This document shows, piece by piece, positions 8,911 to 17,860 of a stretch of 64,000 nt of DNA (positions within the stretch are counted from its first letter, which is position 1; every line of letters begins with the position of its first letter). This DNA comes from CAZJBS01 sp964544475 (lineage in GTDB: Bacteria > CLD3 > SB21), in contig CAZJBS010000018.1 in assembly GCA_964544475.1 (NCBI GenBank), positions 1 through 64,000 of the forward strand, given 5' to 3'. The translations under genes were made by a program, and so were the position numbers. The notes under the pieces are model-generated. The model searched no databases, had not been told where the DNA came from, and worked only from the letters and a program-made list of their open reading frames with translations.

Positions 8911-10554
8911 TTGGCCGATTTCATGCCTTCAAGATCCAACCCCGAGCCGTCGGAAATTCTTCGGCGCCTCGGCCGCATTGAAATACTTCGCGCGTTGCCG
9001 CCGGAAGAAATTCAGGCGCTGGTACCGCTGGTTGAGTATCAAATCCTTCCGGCCGGAAGCCGTATCATCCAACAGGGTGACAAAGGCGACGGCATGTACT
9101 TCATCGAAAGCGGTGAAGCCAGAGTCGAACGGGCCGGAAGTCTTGAAACGTGGACCGTCCGGGACGGTAGTGTCGTCGGTGAAATGGCCCTATTGACCGG
9201 CGAGAGACGATCGGCCTCCGTCACGTCCACATCCGAACTTCACATCTGGCGTATCGCCAAATCGGCCTTTGATCAAATCGTCAACGAATCCCCCAATCTA
9301 AAACGGGCCCTGACGGAACTGGTCGAAAAGCGCCTGAAGGGGATCCGTCTTGCGACACCCAATCAAATTGTCTGGGTCGCGACTGCGATGCGCGCGCTGG
9401 AAGCGCGTTACCGTGGCATTCGCACCTGGCAGGCCATGATGATGGTGGGCTTGGTCTTGTGGGTGTTCCACCTGATCAACCTGGTATTTCCGATGATCAA
9501 TGAGGAGTTGTACCACGTTCCTATGGCATTCATGCAGTTCATCGCCGGACTGCTCATTCTTCAGGGCTCGTGCGAGGCCTTTGTCACCGGTGTCGAACGT
9601 CTCGGAGCACGGCGGCGTTGGGATGGGTTCATCTCCGGCACCGTCGGCTCGTTGCTCAGCACTTTGCCGGAATTTGTGGTCATTATTTTCCTGATCCGCA
9701 TCGACCCGCTGGCGGCTTTTGTCACCGCCGTCGTGACCATATTCAATAACGCGCTGGCGTTTTCGGTGTATTCGTTTTTTCTGCCCAAAGACCGCAAAGG
9801 CTGCTATACGATGCCGCGCTCGTTGACCATCGCCGGTGGTGAACTTCTGATTGCCGGAGCGGCCATTACTCTGATTGTCGGCGTGGCGATGATGATTGTG
9901 CGGGTCGAAGGCGCGCGGACCCAATTCCAGGGCATGGATCTGCTGTTGGTCGGCACTATTCTGATGGCGATTTACGGATACTATGTCCACACGCTGGTGC
10001 GATATTACGCGGAAGGATTGGATGACAAGGACTCGATGCCGCCCGATCCGGAAAGGCTCGGCCACGACACCAGCTGGCAGGCCATCTGGAGCATGTTCGC
10101 GCTGGGCATCATCGGCGCCTATTGCGGCGGCGAGTCCATCGGCGCGTTTGCCGAGACGATGCTCGTGGGTTTGCACCTGCCGACGATTCCGACTTCAGCC
10201 GGACTTGCCTTTTTTGCCGGTATCAGCGAATACATCATCGTCTACAAATCTCATCAACGGGGCGAGTTGGGCATCGCCCTGTCCAATGTGTTCGGCGGAT
10301 TGACCCAGGTGATGTTCATGCTTCTGCCGTTTAGCATGGTTGTGATTGGACTGCTCGGCTACTTGTCCAGCGGCGATTTTTATGCCATTCCGATCAATAT
10401 TACGACGTCCTTGCTGGTGTTGCTTTTGTTCCCCCTCTTCTACACGCTCCATCAGCATATACAACAGGAAAAAAATCTCAGCAATATGGACGCCGTCGGA
10501 ATGACCGGCGTTTATGTGTTGTTGTTGTACTTTCTTTTCACGTATCCCAACTGA
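8911..10554 (+). CDS. Cyclic-nucleotide-binding domain fused to a Ca2+/cation antiporter-like membrane domain
   Basis: About 547 aa. Residues ~15-135 are a cNMP-binding domain (QALVPLVEYQILPAGSRII, GDGMYFIESGEARVE, GEMALLTGERRSASVTS with the phosphate-binding cassette RSASV). Then about ten membrane segments follow, with two halves bearing antiporter alpha-repeat-like motifs: GSLLSTLPEFVVIIF (~265) and GISEYIIVYKSHQ with NVFGGLTQVMF (~460), the acidic residues being those that bind Ca2+ in CaCA exchangers. The motifs are weakly conserved, so ion specificity is uncertain. I favour TTG 8911, which has AAGAGG 5 bases upstream; a longer frame opens at TTG 8869 and an ATG lies at 8923. The aldehyde dehydrogenase follows after one base. 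Confidence 0.8.
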   Translation: MADFMPSRSNPEPSEILRRLGRIEILRALPPEEIQALVPLVEYQILPAGSRIIQQGDKGDGMYFIESGEARVERAGSLETWTVRDGSVVGEMALLTGERRSASVTSTSELHIWRIAKSAFDQIVNESPNLKRALTELVEKRLKGIRLATPNQIVWVATAMRALEARYRGIRTWQAMMMVGLVLWVFHLINLVFPMINEELYHVPMAFMQFIAGLLILQGSCEAFVTGVERLGARRRWDGFISGTVGSLLSTLPEFVVIIFLIRIDPLAAFVTAVVTIFNNALAFSVYSFFLPKDRKGCYTMPRSLTIAGGELLIAGAAITLIVGVAMMIVRVEGARTQFQGMDLLLVGTILMAIYGYYVHTLVRYYAEGLDDKDSMPPDPERLGHDTSWQAIWSMFALGIIGAYCGGESIGAFAETMLVGLHLPTIPTSAGLAFFAGISEYIIVYKSHQRGELGIALSNVFGGLTQVMFMLLPFSMVVIGLLGYLSSGDFYAIPINITTSLLVLLLFPLFYTLHQHIQQEKNLSNMDAVGMTGVYVLLLYFLFTYPN

Positions 10555-10555
10555 C

Positions 10556-11920
10556 ATGTTCCGTTCCATCAATCCCAGTACCGGCCTCCACATCGCCGAC
10601 TACCCTGATACAAAGCCCGCCGAACTGGAGCGAACCATTTCCGATGCCCACGAAGCGTTTATGGAATGGCGTTCCGCCGCGTTGTCGGAACGGACGGATT
10701 TTCTGAAACGTCTTGGCGACATTCTCAGACGCCGCAAGGATGAGCTCGCCGGTCTGATGGCCGCCGAAATGGGAAAACCATTGGCGCAGGGCCGTGCGGA
10801 GGCTGAAAAATGCGCATGGGTATGTGACTATTATGCCGAACGGGCCGAAGCGTTTCTGGCGAATCATCCCGTCGAAACCGATGCCCGAATCAGCTATGTG
10901 TCGTACCAGCCCCTCGGCGTGATTCTGGCGATCATGCCGTGGAATTTCCCGATGTGGCAGGTCGTACGTTGTTTGGCCCCTGCGATCGCAGCCGGCAACG
11001 CCGTCCTCCTGAAGCACGCGCCCAACGTCGGTGGATGCGCCGAAGCCATCGATCAGATGGTGCGGGAGGCGGGTTGCCCGAAATCTCTTTTTTCAAATAT
11101 CTATGTGGATGTGGACCGCGTGCCGGACATCCTTTCCCACGCTCTGGTTCGCGGTGTTTCGTTGACGGGCAGTACCCGCGCGGGAAAGGCCGTTGGTGCG
11201 CTCGCCGGACAACACCTCAAGAAGGCGGTCCTGGAACTCGGAGGCAGCGACCCCTATGTCATCCTGGACGATGCCGACCTGGCGATGGCGGCAACCACCT
11301 GTGTGGTTTCCCGCCTTATCAATACCGGCCAGAGCTGCATCGCAGCCAAACGCTTCATCATTACGAAAAAAAACCGGCAGGCGTTTGAGGAACTCGTCGT
11401 CGAGACCATGACCCGGAAGACGGCCGGCAATCCTCTCGAAGGCACGTACGACCTCGGCCCATTGGCCCGCCGCGACTTGCGTGACGAACTTCACCGGCAG
11501 GTTTTGTCATCGGTATCGGCCGGCGCGAGGCTTCTGGCGGGCGGTCAACCGGCAGAGGGCCCGGGCGCTTTCTATCCGGCAACGGTACTGACCGCCGTTG
11601 AAAAGGGCATGGCCGCATTCGACGAAGAGACCTTCGGTCCCGTGGCCGCCATCGTCGTGGCCGATGATGAAAACCATGCCATTCAACTTGCCAACGACAC
11701 ACCCTACGGACTCGGGGCAGCCATTTTTTCCAGGGACGCCGCGCGGGCCGAGCAACTCGCCGCCAACCATCTGGACGCCGGCTCTTGCTTTGTCAATGCC
11801 TTCGTCAAATCCGATCCCCGATTGCCGTTCGGAGGCATAAAACATTCAGGCCTCGGACGCGAATTGTCGCTTTTCGGCCTTCGCGAATTTGTGAACATCA
11901 AGACCGTCTACGTCATGTGA
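10556..11920 (+). CDS. NAD(P)-dependent aldehyde dehydrogenase, succinate-semialdehyde dehydrogenase type
   Basis: 454 aa, the length of the YneI/Sad group. It oxidises an aldehyde (best guess succinic semialdehyde) to the acid. Motifs: MPWNFPMWQ (cofactor site, ~123), SLTGSTRAG (~202), catalytic Glu in LELGGSDPYVIL (~225), catalytic Cys in NTGQSCIAAKR (~259) and ETFGPVAAIV (~360). The ATG at 10556 begins one base after the antiporter stop, so the two are likely co-transcribed; the track frame opening at 10514 lies inside the antiporter gene and has no ribosome site. Cytoplasmic. The true substrate is not fixed by the sequence. Confidence 0.9.
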   Translation: MFRSINPSTGLHIADYPDTKPAELERTISDAHEAFMEWRSAALSERTDFLKRLGDILRRRKDELAGLMAAEMGKPLAQGRAEAEKCAWVCDYYAERAEAFLANHPVETDARISYVSYQPLGVILAIMPWNFPMWQVVRCLAPAIAAGNAVLLKHAPNVGGCAEAIDQMVREAGCPKSLFSNIYVDVDRVPDILSHALVRGVSLTGSTRAGKAVGALAGQHLKKAVLELGGSDPYVILDDADLAMAATTCVVSRLINTGQSCIAAKRFIITKKNRQAFEELVVETMTRKTAGNPLEGTYDLGPLARRDLRDELHRQVLSSVSAGARLLAGGQPAEGPGAFYPATVLTAVEKGMAAFDEETFGPVAAIVVADDENHAIQLANDTPYGLGAAIFSRDAARAEQLAANHLDAGSCFVNAFVKSDPRLPFGGIKHSGLGRELSLFGLREFVNIKTVYVM

Positions 11921-11936
11921 TTTCCTCAATACCCCC

Positions 11937-11965
11937 TTGACCTCGCGGACGTTTGTTCTTACTAT
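11937..11965 (+). promoter_or_regulatory. Candidate sigma-70 promoter
   Basis: TTGACC (11937-11942), a 17-base spacer and TACTAT (11960-11965) lie in the gap after the aldehyde dehydrogenase and about 145 bases before the lipoprotein start at 12111. Good match to a -35/-10 pair by eye; no experimental support. Confidence 0.4.
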
Positions 11966-12110
11966 GCACTGGGATTAGGTCGTCCGATCAATCAACCTTT
12001 TTCTTCACAGGCTTCCCATCGCGAGGACACGTGTGTCTGCGTTCAGATGGATACCCATATGCTTATGAATGACCACTCATATGAATACTAACCTCATTTC
12101 AGGAGACTCC

Positions 12111-13016
12111 ATGAAACAAACAAAACCGGCGCTGTTATTTGGGCTTTTATTGCTCAGCCTTGCTTTGCCGTCCTGTGGCGGTGATGACGCCCCAAAAAAC
12201 ATTGTCATCAACGTCGATGGCGTCGAAGTGAACGATCTTCTCGTCAACGTCGCTTTCGACACTTCCCTGGTGATCACCAATGACGGTGGGACAACACTTG
12301 CCGTTTATGACATATCCGTTTCTCACCCGGCCAATATCATCATTGGGGTTGTAGTCCCATTTGGTCTTGATGGAGGTGAATCCATCACCGTCCCGATTTC
12401 ACTGATCCTGACCACCAGCACGTCCCTGTCGGACACGGTAGTCATCACAAGCAGCGACGAAGACTTCCCGGTATTGCGAATTCCTGTCCGACTGACAACC
12501 CGGTCGTTTTCGCGCGTCCAGTCAGGGTGGTTGAAGTTTGAAGCGGGTCATTTTTCCATGGCCGCAACGGATTTCCAGGACGCGATGACGCTGGATGGCA
12601 CGTACGCCGAGGCGTTTCTTGGTCACGGATGGAGTACCCTTCGTCAGGAATTGCTCGCGACGGCACGAACAAGCCTCAATGGCGCCATTTCGCTTGGGCT
12701 CGTGGAAGATGGCAATGCCGGTAAGGCTTTCGCCGAATTGCACACGGGTGGGCACACCGATGCCGTGGCGGCCGTCAATGCCGTCGTCACCATTACCGGT
12801 CCGACAGCCAGTCCTTACACCTTTGTTCATGATACGTCCATCACCGAGACCGACCTCTTGTGGGTCAGGGCCCGCGCTCATTTTCTCCTCGGTCAATATG
12901 ACCAGGCCCAAATCGTCGTCGATGTTCTTGTTCCAACCAACACGCTTGATCCGAACAGCCCGACGTACATCCAGGAACTCGCCGATCTCATCGAGAGTTT
13001 GCGCGGACAGGTGTAA
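12111..13016 (+). CDS. Lipoprotein with Ig-like (ASPM/SPD-2/Hydin-type) domain and TPR-like region
   Basis: 301 aa from ATG 12111, chosen for AGGAGACTCC before it and because it gives a lipoprotein signal ending in LALPSC|GGDD. Residues ~25-135 form a beta-rich domain with 'VNVAFDTSLVITNDGGTTLAVYD..' and 'SDEDFPVLRIPVRLTTR', the pattern of choice-of-anchor/ASPM-SPD-2-Hydin domains. The C-terminal half is alpha-helical and resembles TPR units (AATDFQDAMTLDGTYAEAFLGHGW; ADAV..; YDQAQIVVDVL). It lies 39 bases before the large T9SS protein, which carries the same kind of Ig domains, so the two may be exported partners. Precise role unknown. Confidence 0.8.
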   Translation: MKQTKPALLFGLLLLSLALPSCGGDDAPKNIVINVDGVEVNDLLVNVAFDTSLVITNDGGTTLAVYDISVSHPANIIIGVVVPFGLDGGESITVPISLILTTSTSLSDTVVITSSDEDFPVLRIPVRLTTRSFSRVQSGWLKFEAGHFSMAATDFQDAMTLDGTYAEAFLGHGWSTLRQELLATARTSLNGAISLGLVEDGNAGKAFAELHTGGHTDAVAAVNAVVTITGPTASPYTFVHDTSITETDLLWVRARAHFLLGQYDQAQIVVDVLVPTNTLDPNSPTYIQELADLIESLRGQV

Positions 13017-13055
13017 CGTCTGAAATCAACAACCATTGACGCTTCAGGAGAACCT

Positions 13056-16000
13056 ATGAAAAGATTTCTTCCATTCTTGGTCACCTTGACAATCCTGTCC
13101 GTTCGGACATCCGGCGCCCAGAACATCGTGGTAACGCCCGACAGTTTCGACGTGGCCGCCGGTGAGGGATTGTCTGTAACCCGTACACTCTCCCTATCCA
13201 ACAACGGCGCCGACACGCTGCACTGGTCACTGGCATCCAGCCATGTATCGAGTCGCATTTCGAGACCGCTGCCGAAGACCATCGCATCGGGGGCTCCGTT
13301 CGCCCCGGGTCCGCGCAACAACGCCTCATCCATTGAGCGAAGGGCGTTCAAAGCGGCTCCGAAATTGCCCCGCGCCATGGGCGGCGCCACGGTATTGATC
13401 ATCGGCGACAATGGATCTCAGACGGATGTCGCCGCGGTTCTGCAGGCGGCCGGGTTCGGCATCGAATATGTCGTGGATGACGCCGTCTACGATGGCACAA
13501 ATCCAGCCCCGGACGGTTACACGGCCGTCGTTCTTTTGGACGGCGTGGACTACGGGGACAATATGCCGTTCACCGGTCAGGAGGCTCTCGTTAATTATGT
13601 GAATAACGGCGGTGGATTGGTATTCACGGAGTGGATTGCCTATGAATACTCCAGCAATCGTTATACTACTTTCGGCCAGACATTGATTCCGGTCTACCGA
13701 ACCTCCGGTATAACCTCAACGGAGACGTATTCCGTCATCAAAACGCACCCGATTACGGAAGGGCTTCCGATGTCATTCTCCGTTAGCGGCGGATCCAACA
13801 TCGGTACCGCCTCATCCGGAACGGTCCTTGTCCAGGGCACAGCGGCGGGAGACGCGGTCACCCTGAAAGAAGTTGGATTCGGCAAAGTAGTTCAATTTGC
13901 CATCGCGTCGAACTATCTCGGATATCATCCTTTCTTGATTGACGAGATGCAAACGTTGCTGGTGAATGCTGTCAACTTCGTTTCGTCTGGCGTATCATGG
14001 ATTGCCACAAATCCTTCGGAAGGCGCCATTCCTCCGGGTGGACAGCAAAGCATCGACGTGACGTTTGATGCCGGCAGCCTGTCGACGGGTTCTTACCATG
14101 CCCAGTTGGAAATCACGAGTGACGATGTCGATCCGGCCGATTCGCTGGTTGTTCTTCCGGTCCGGTTCAATGTTCTGCCTCCTCATATGACATTGTCGGC
14201 TGACATGTTTAACGTGTCGGTACCAGCCGGCGGCGTCGATTCCGTACTGCTGACGATCGGCAACACCGGTCAGGGTGTTCTGAATTGGTCAGCCCAGATG
14301 TTGTATCCGGACGCGCACGGCGGGGGTGGCTCTTTCCCAACATTTGAGTTATCGCCTTCATTCGGATCGGTCAGCCCGTCCGGCGCATCGTCGGTCGTCA
14401 AAATCCGGACGCTGGCTCCTTTGGATCCAGGCCAGTTTGGATTCTATCTGCGTTTGACCACCAATGACACGGGCAACTTCGTGGTTGATCTGCCATTTGA
14501 CGTGACGATTCTCGAGGCGGACATCGATCTGCCCGATACCATTTCCATCACGGCCAATCCCGGAGATTCGGCCGTTTCCGTTCTCGCGGTTACGAATACG
14601 GGCCAGGGGTATCTCCATTGGAGCGCGTTGGTTTCTCACAATTCATCCCAGCGGCGGATCAGCAAATCCGGGACCCAATCATCCGGACAAACCAAAGCCA
14701 GGGCTTCGGAAGGTCCGTCGACTTTCAAGCGCGAGGCGGTCAAGAGTGGCTATTCCGCATGGGAACGCCGTTCTCGGAACGGAGTCCAGGCTCCCAAGAC
14801 GCTGCTTTTGGCCTCGGAAGGAGACACGGCCTACATCCGCGAAGGCGTGATCGATCCTTTGGTCGCCACAGGGCTCTTCTCGTCAACGGATTTTGACATC
14901 ATCGATGAGCCGGATACCCTGATCCTCGAGGAATTGATTCCGTACAACTCGATACTGGTTTGGACCGACTCCGATTTTCCGGATGCCGAGAATGTGGGCG
15001 ACGTTTTGAAACAATATGTGGATGCCGGCGGCGGAGTGGTGTTGTCAACCTACGGCCTTTCCAACAACTGGGCCATCGCCGGCGGCATTCTCGACCCGGG
15101 GTATTCTCCATTCCTTCCGGCCACGCAACAATCGGTTTCGGGTACGTTGGATATGTCTTCGATCACGAACACGTCCCATCCGATTTTTGCAGGCATCGGG
15201 TACGCGCCGACGTATTGGTCAAATTCGAACTATTCCAATCCACCGCTGAATACCGGCGGTGTATTGTTGGCCAGCGACACCGATGGTAACCGCCTGGTGG
15301 CGGAAAACGCCAATGGTAAGGTGGTCGGCATTGTTGTCTTTCCGTCGAATCTGGACATGGGGAATTTCGAGGCGGCATTGATGTTCGCCAATGCCTTGTA
15401 TCATGTGTCGGGAACGCCCGTCGGACAATTCGGTTGGCTTTCTATGAGCAAGTACTTTGGCATTGTGGACCCGGTAAATTCGGACGAAGTGGGTTTGACC
15501 GTCAGACCCGATACGCTGGCCGCCGGCACCTACTACGCTTCCATAATGATCTCCTCCAACGACCCCGACGAAGCCAATCGGGTGGTGGTCGTCAAAATGG
15601 ATGTCCAGCTGGATCAGACACCCCCGGTCGTTGACATCAACTTCTTCCAGGACAATCACCTGACCAGCCAGTTGGACGTCGTGGGTATCGCCGATGAATC
15701 GCTTGCCACAGCGCCGGTGTTCTCCGTCACGTTGCCTAATAGCTCCTCATCCAACCTCACCGTGGATACCGTGGATTATGCCAATCAGGTCTACTACGCC
15801 CACTACCAACTTGGCGAAACAGGAAATTACACATTCCACGTCGTGGCCACGGACCGCGCCGGCAACCAGACGAATGAATCGCGCACGCTTGCTGTAGCCC
15901 TTGCCAAACCCGGTTCGCCGTCTGCAGTAACCAGCCACGATGGGAAGGCCACCTTGGAATGGCCGGCAGATGGTTTGACCTACGAAACGTACGTGACGGT

Positions 16001-16714
16001 TCATACGACGCACGACGATCATGGCGCCGTCTACCATTTCGGACCTGACGGTTTGGACTTGAGGCAACCGGTGGAAGTGAGCATCGATTTTTCAGACATT
16101 CTGCCGGGACATAATGAACAGCATTTTGTTATCCAGCGGTGGTCGGCGGATGGCACTACCTGCATCCCGACGCGGATCGTTCAGGGCCAGGCCAAAGCCA
16201 GAGTGACCATTGACCGCCTGGGCACGTACCGTGTGGTATACGATCCTTCCGTCACTTCCCAGTTTGAAACGGAAATACCGAAAACGTTTGCGCTTTATCA
16301 GAACTTTCCAAATCCGTTCAATCCAACCACATCGATCCGCTTCGACCTTCCTTCCGATGGGTTTGTATCGTTGAGCGTATACAACATTCTGGGCCAGGAA
16401 GTCCGNNNNNNNNNNNNNNNNNNNNNNNNNNNNNNNNNNNNNNNNNNNNNNNNNNNNNNNNNNNNNNNNNNNNNNNNNNNNNNNNNNNNNNNNNNNNNNN
16501 NNNNNCTTCCGATGGGTTTGTATCGTTGAGCGTATACAACATTCTGGGCCAGGAAGTCCGGAACCTCCTGGACCGGGAAATTCCAGCCGGTGTTCATCAT
16601 GCGGTATGGGATGGCAGGGATGACGCGGGACACATGGCGGCAAGCGGCATTTATTTCTACCGGCTCAAAACCGGAGACGCTCTGCGTGTGAAAAAAATGT
16701 TGTTGATAAAATAA
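13056..16714 (+). CDS. Large secreted Ig-repeat protein with T9SS type-A sorting domain (interrupted by assembly gap)
   Basis: Starts ATG 13056 after AGGAGAACCT with a signal peptide (MKRFLPFLVTLTILSVRTSGAQ). The body alternates choice-of-anchor/ASPM-like Ig domains (NNGADTLHWSL, NTGQGVLNWSA, NTGQGYLHWSA; SDDVDPADSLVVLPV, SNDPDEANRVVVV) with two alpha/beta modules of the ThuA/GATase-like kind (VLIIGDNGSQTDVAAVLQ.. and LLASEGDTAYIREGV..). The end is a Por sorting domain: FALYQNFPNPFNPTTSI, SVYNILGQEV and GDALRVKKMLLIK. The frame is broken only by 100 N; the 55 bases on either side of the gap are identical, and merging them restores one frame of about 1167 aa. Exported to the surface via T9SS; ligand unknown. 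Confidence 0.88.
16406..16505. other. Assembly gap (100 N) flanked by a duplicated 55-bp contig end
   Basis: Exactly 100 N. Bases 16351-16405 and 16506-16560 are identical, meaning the two contigs overlap and the gap has no real length. The offset between the copies is 155 bases (not a multiple of 3), which is why the gene appears frameshifted; collapsing the duplicate gives a continuous frame into the sorting domain and stop at 16712-16714. Confidence 0.93.
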
Positions 16715-16739
16715 CTCCGCGCCCACACGCCGTTTTTAC

Positions 16740-16775
16740 AAAGCGCAACCGATCACCGGTTGCGCTTTTCTTTTG
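16740..16775 (+). terminator. Intrinsic terminator of the large T9SS protein gene
   Basis: Stem AAGCGCAACCG (16741-16751) / CGGTTGCGCTT (16757-16767), 5-base loop, then TTCTTTTG. Starts about 25 bases after the stop codon. Confidence 0.85.
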
Positions 16776-16828
16776 TTCCGGCAAATGGTTTTCTTATTGC
16801 AATTTCTGTTTTCCATTCCTACACTGAT

Positions 16829-16881
16829 GACGGCGATGGAGTTCGCCGTAACCATTCCTTATGGAATTGATGACTCCTACA
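16829..16881 (+). ncRNA. Fluoride riboswitch (crcB motif) aptamer
   Basis: The conserved core is directly readable: GGCGATGGAGTTCGCC (16832-16847), the GTAACC linker, a small hairpin ATTCC-TTAT-GGAAT (16854-16867) and the closing TGATGACTCCTAC (16868-16880). This is the layout of the fluoride-sensing crcB RNA, and it lies directly upstream of crcB and DUF190, the usual regulon. The 3' strand of the aptamer (CTCCTAC) is also the 5' arm of the terminator that follows, so fluoride binding should prevent termination and switch crcB on. Recognised from the family consensus and context. Confidence 0.93.
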
Positions 16882-16913
16882 CATTATGGCAACATGCGTG
16901 TAGGATTTTTTTT
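16876..16913 (+). terminator. Riboswitch-controlled intrinsic terminator
   Basis: CCTACAC (16876-16882) pairs with GTGTAGG (16898-16904), with further ATG/CAT pairing inside, followed by A and eight T (16906-16913). The left arm overlaps the end of the fluoride aptamer, the classical expression-platform arrangement. A translation start placed at 16861 would lie inside this structure and is not credible. Confidence 0.92.
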
Positions 16914-16938
16914 ATGCTTGAATAGAGGAAGGATTGAA

Positions 16939-17313
16939 GTGATCAATTACGTGCTTGTGTTTATTGGCGGAGGAATCGGCGCATGCCTTCGGTATTGGAT
17001 GTCCGGTGCGGTGTATCGGTTTCTGGAACCGACCTTCCCCTATGGCGTATTGACCGTGAACGTGATCGGAAGTTTCCTGATCGGTTTCCTGATGATCGCC
17101 ATGGAAGATCGGTTTGTCGTTAATCCTTCCCTGCGCGTTTTCTTGACTATCGGAATCCTTGGCGGTTTCACCACCTTTTCTTCGCTCAGCTACGAAACCA
17201 TTTCTCTATTGCGCGAGAGTGAATTCATCATGGCCGCTTTGAACATCAGCGCCAACGTTTTTTTGTGTCTGGGCGCAGCACACGCAGGAACGCTCTTAGG
17301 CAAACTTGTTTAG
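16939..17313 (+). CDS. crcB: Fluoride ion channel CrcB/Fluc
   Basis: 124 aa, the normal size of a Fluc subunit, with four membrane segments. It exports F- as an antiparallel dimer. Visible signatures: GGGIGACLRYW at the N-terminus, TLTVNVIGSF-like PYGVLTVNVIGSFLIGF (~40), and the central GILGGFTTFSSLSYE (~75-90) with the Phe/Thr/Ser ion-path residues. The start is GTG 16939, 5 bases after GAGGAAGGA; the longer frame from 16861 would begin inside the riboswitch. Transcription is controlled by the upstream fluoride riboswitch, and the DUF190 gene follows 15 bases later. Confidence 0.96.
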   Translation: MINYVLVFIGGGIGACLRYWMSGAVYRFLEPTFPYGVLTVNVIGSFLIGFLMIAMEDRFVVNPSLRVFLTIGILGGFTTFSSLSYETISLLRESEFIMAALNISANVFLCLGAAHAGTLLGKLV

Positions 17314-17328
17314 CAGGAAAGGACTCAC

Positions 17329-17679
17329 ATGAAATTGACCGGTGCCGGAAAATTATTGAGGATTCTCCTTGGCGAAAAAGACAAGGTTGAACACAAACCA
17401 CTTTTTGAAGCCATCGTGATGAAAGCGCGTGAAAAGGGGTTGGCCGGAGCCACCGTTCTGAGAGGTATCGAAAGTTACGGCGCGGGAAGCCGCGTCATTC
17501 ATACCGCCAAAATTCTTCGCCTATCGGAAGATCTCCCGATCGTCGTGGAGATCGTCGATACGGAGGAAAAGATCAGGGAATTCCTTCCGGAAGTGGATGC
17601 GCTGTTCGAAAAGGCCGGCGGCGGCGGATTGCTCACGATGGAGAAAGTCGAAGTGATCAAATACACACAGGGAAAATGA
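17329..17679 (+). CDS. DUF190 family protein (PII-like fold)
   Basis: 116 aa, start ATG 17329 after AAAGGACTCAC. Matches DUF190: KLLRILLGEKDKV, the conserved AREKGLAGATVLRGIESYGA and LPIVVEIVDTEEKI..FLP. Members have a ferredoxin-like, PII-type fold and are found beside crcB; their exact role in fluoride handling is not established. Here it is the second gene of the riboswitch operon, so it should be induced together with the channel. Cytoplasmic, no signal peptide. Confidence 0.92.
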   Translation: MKLTGAGKLLRILLGEKDKVEHKPLFEAIVMKAREKGLAGATVLRGIESYGAGSRVIHTAKILRLSEDLPIVVEIVDTEEKIREFLPEVDALFEKAGGGGLLTMEKVEVIKYTQGK

Positions 17680-17860
17680 TTTCGTTGTCGCCATTGTAGC
17701 CGCAGGGTTGTCAGCCTACCCCACCCATACCGATCCAGCGGCGCGAGTAGTTTTGACTGGCACATCCGGTCGCCGGCCGCGCTTTTCTTTTTGCTTAATC
17801 GACCTTATCGCTTACATTACCGGCAACCACCTTAACCACAATTCCCCATAGGATATATTC

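Noticed and set aside
9298..10176. 292-aa minus-strand open frame
   Set aside because: Antisense to the cNMP-antiporter membrane domain, His/Gln-rich shadow.
16351..16560. True tandem duplication of the C-terminal domain
   Set aside because: The copies flank an N-run of exactly 100 and are identical; collapsing them restores the reading frame, so it is an assembly artefact.
16861..16941. crcB start at ATG 16861
   Set aside because: It lies inside the fluoride aptamer and terminator; the GTG at 16939 has the ribosome site and gives the normal protein length.
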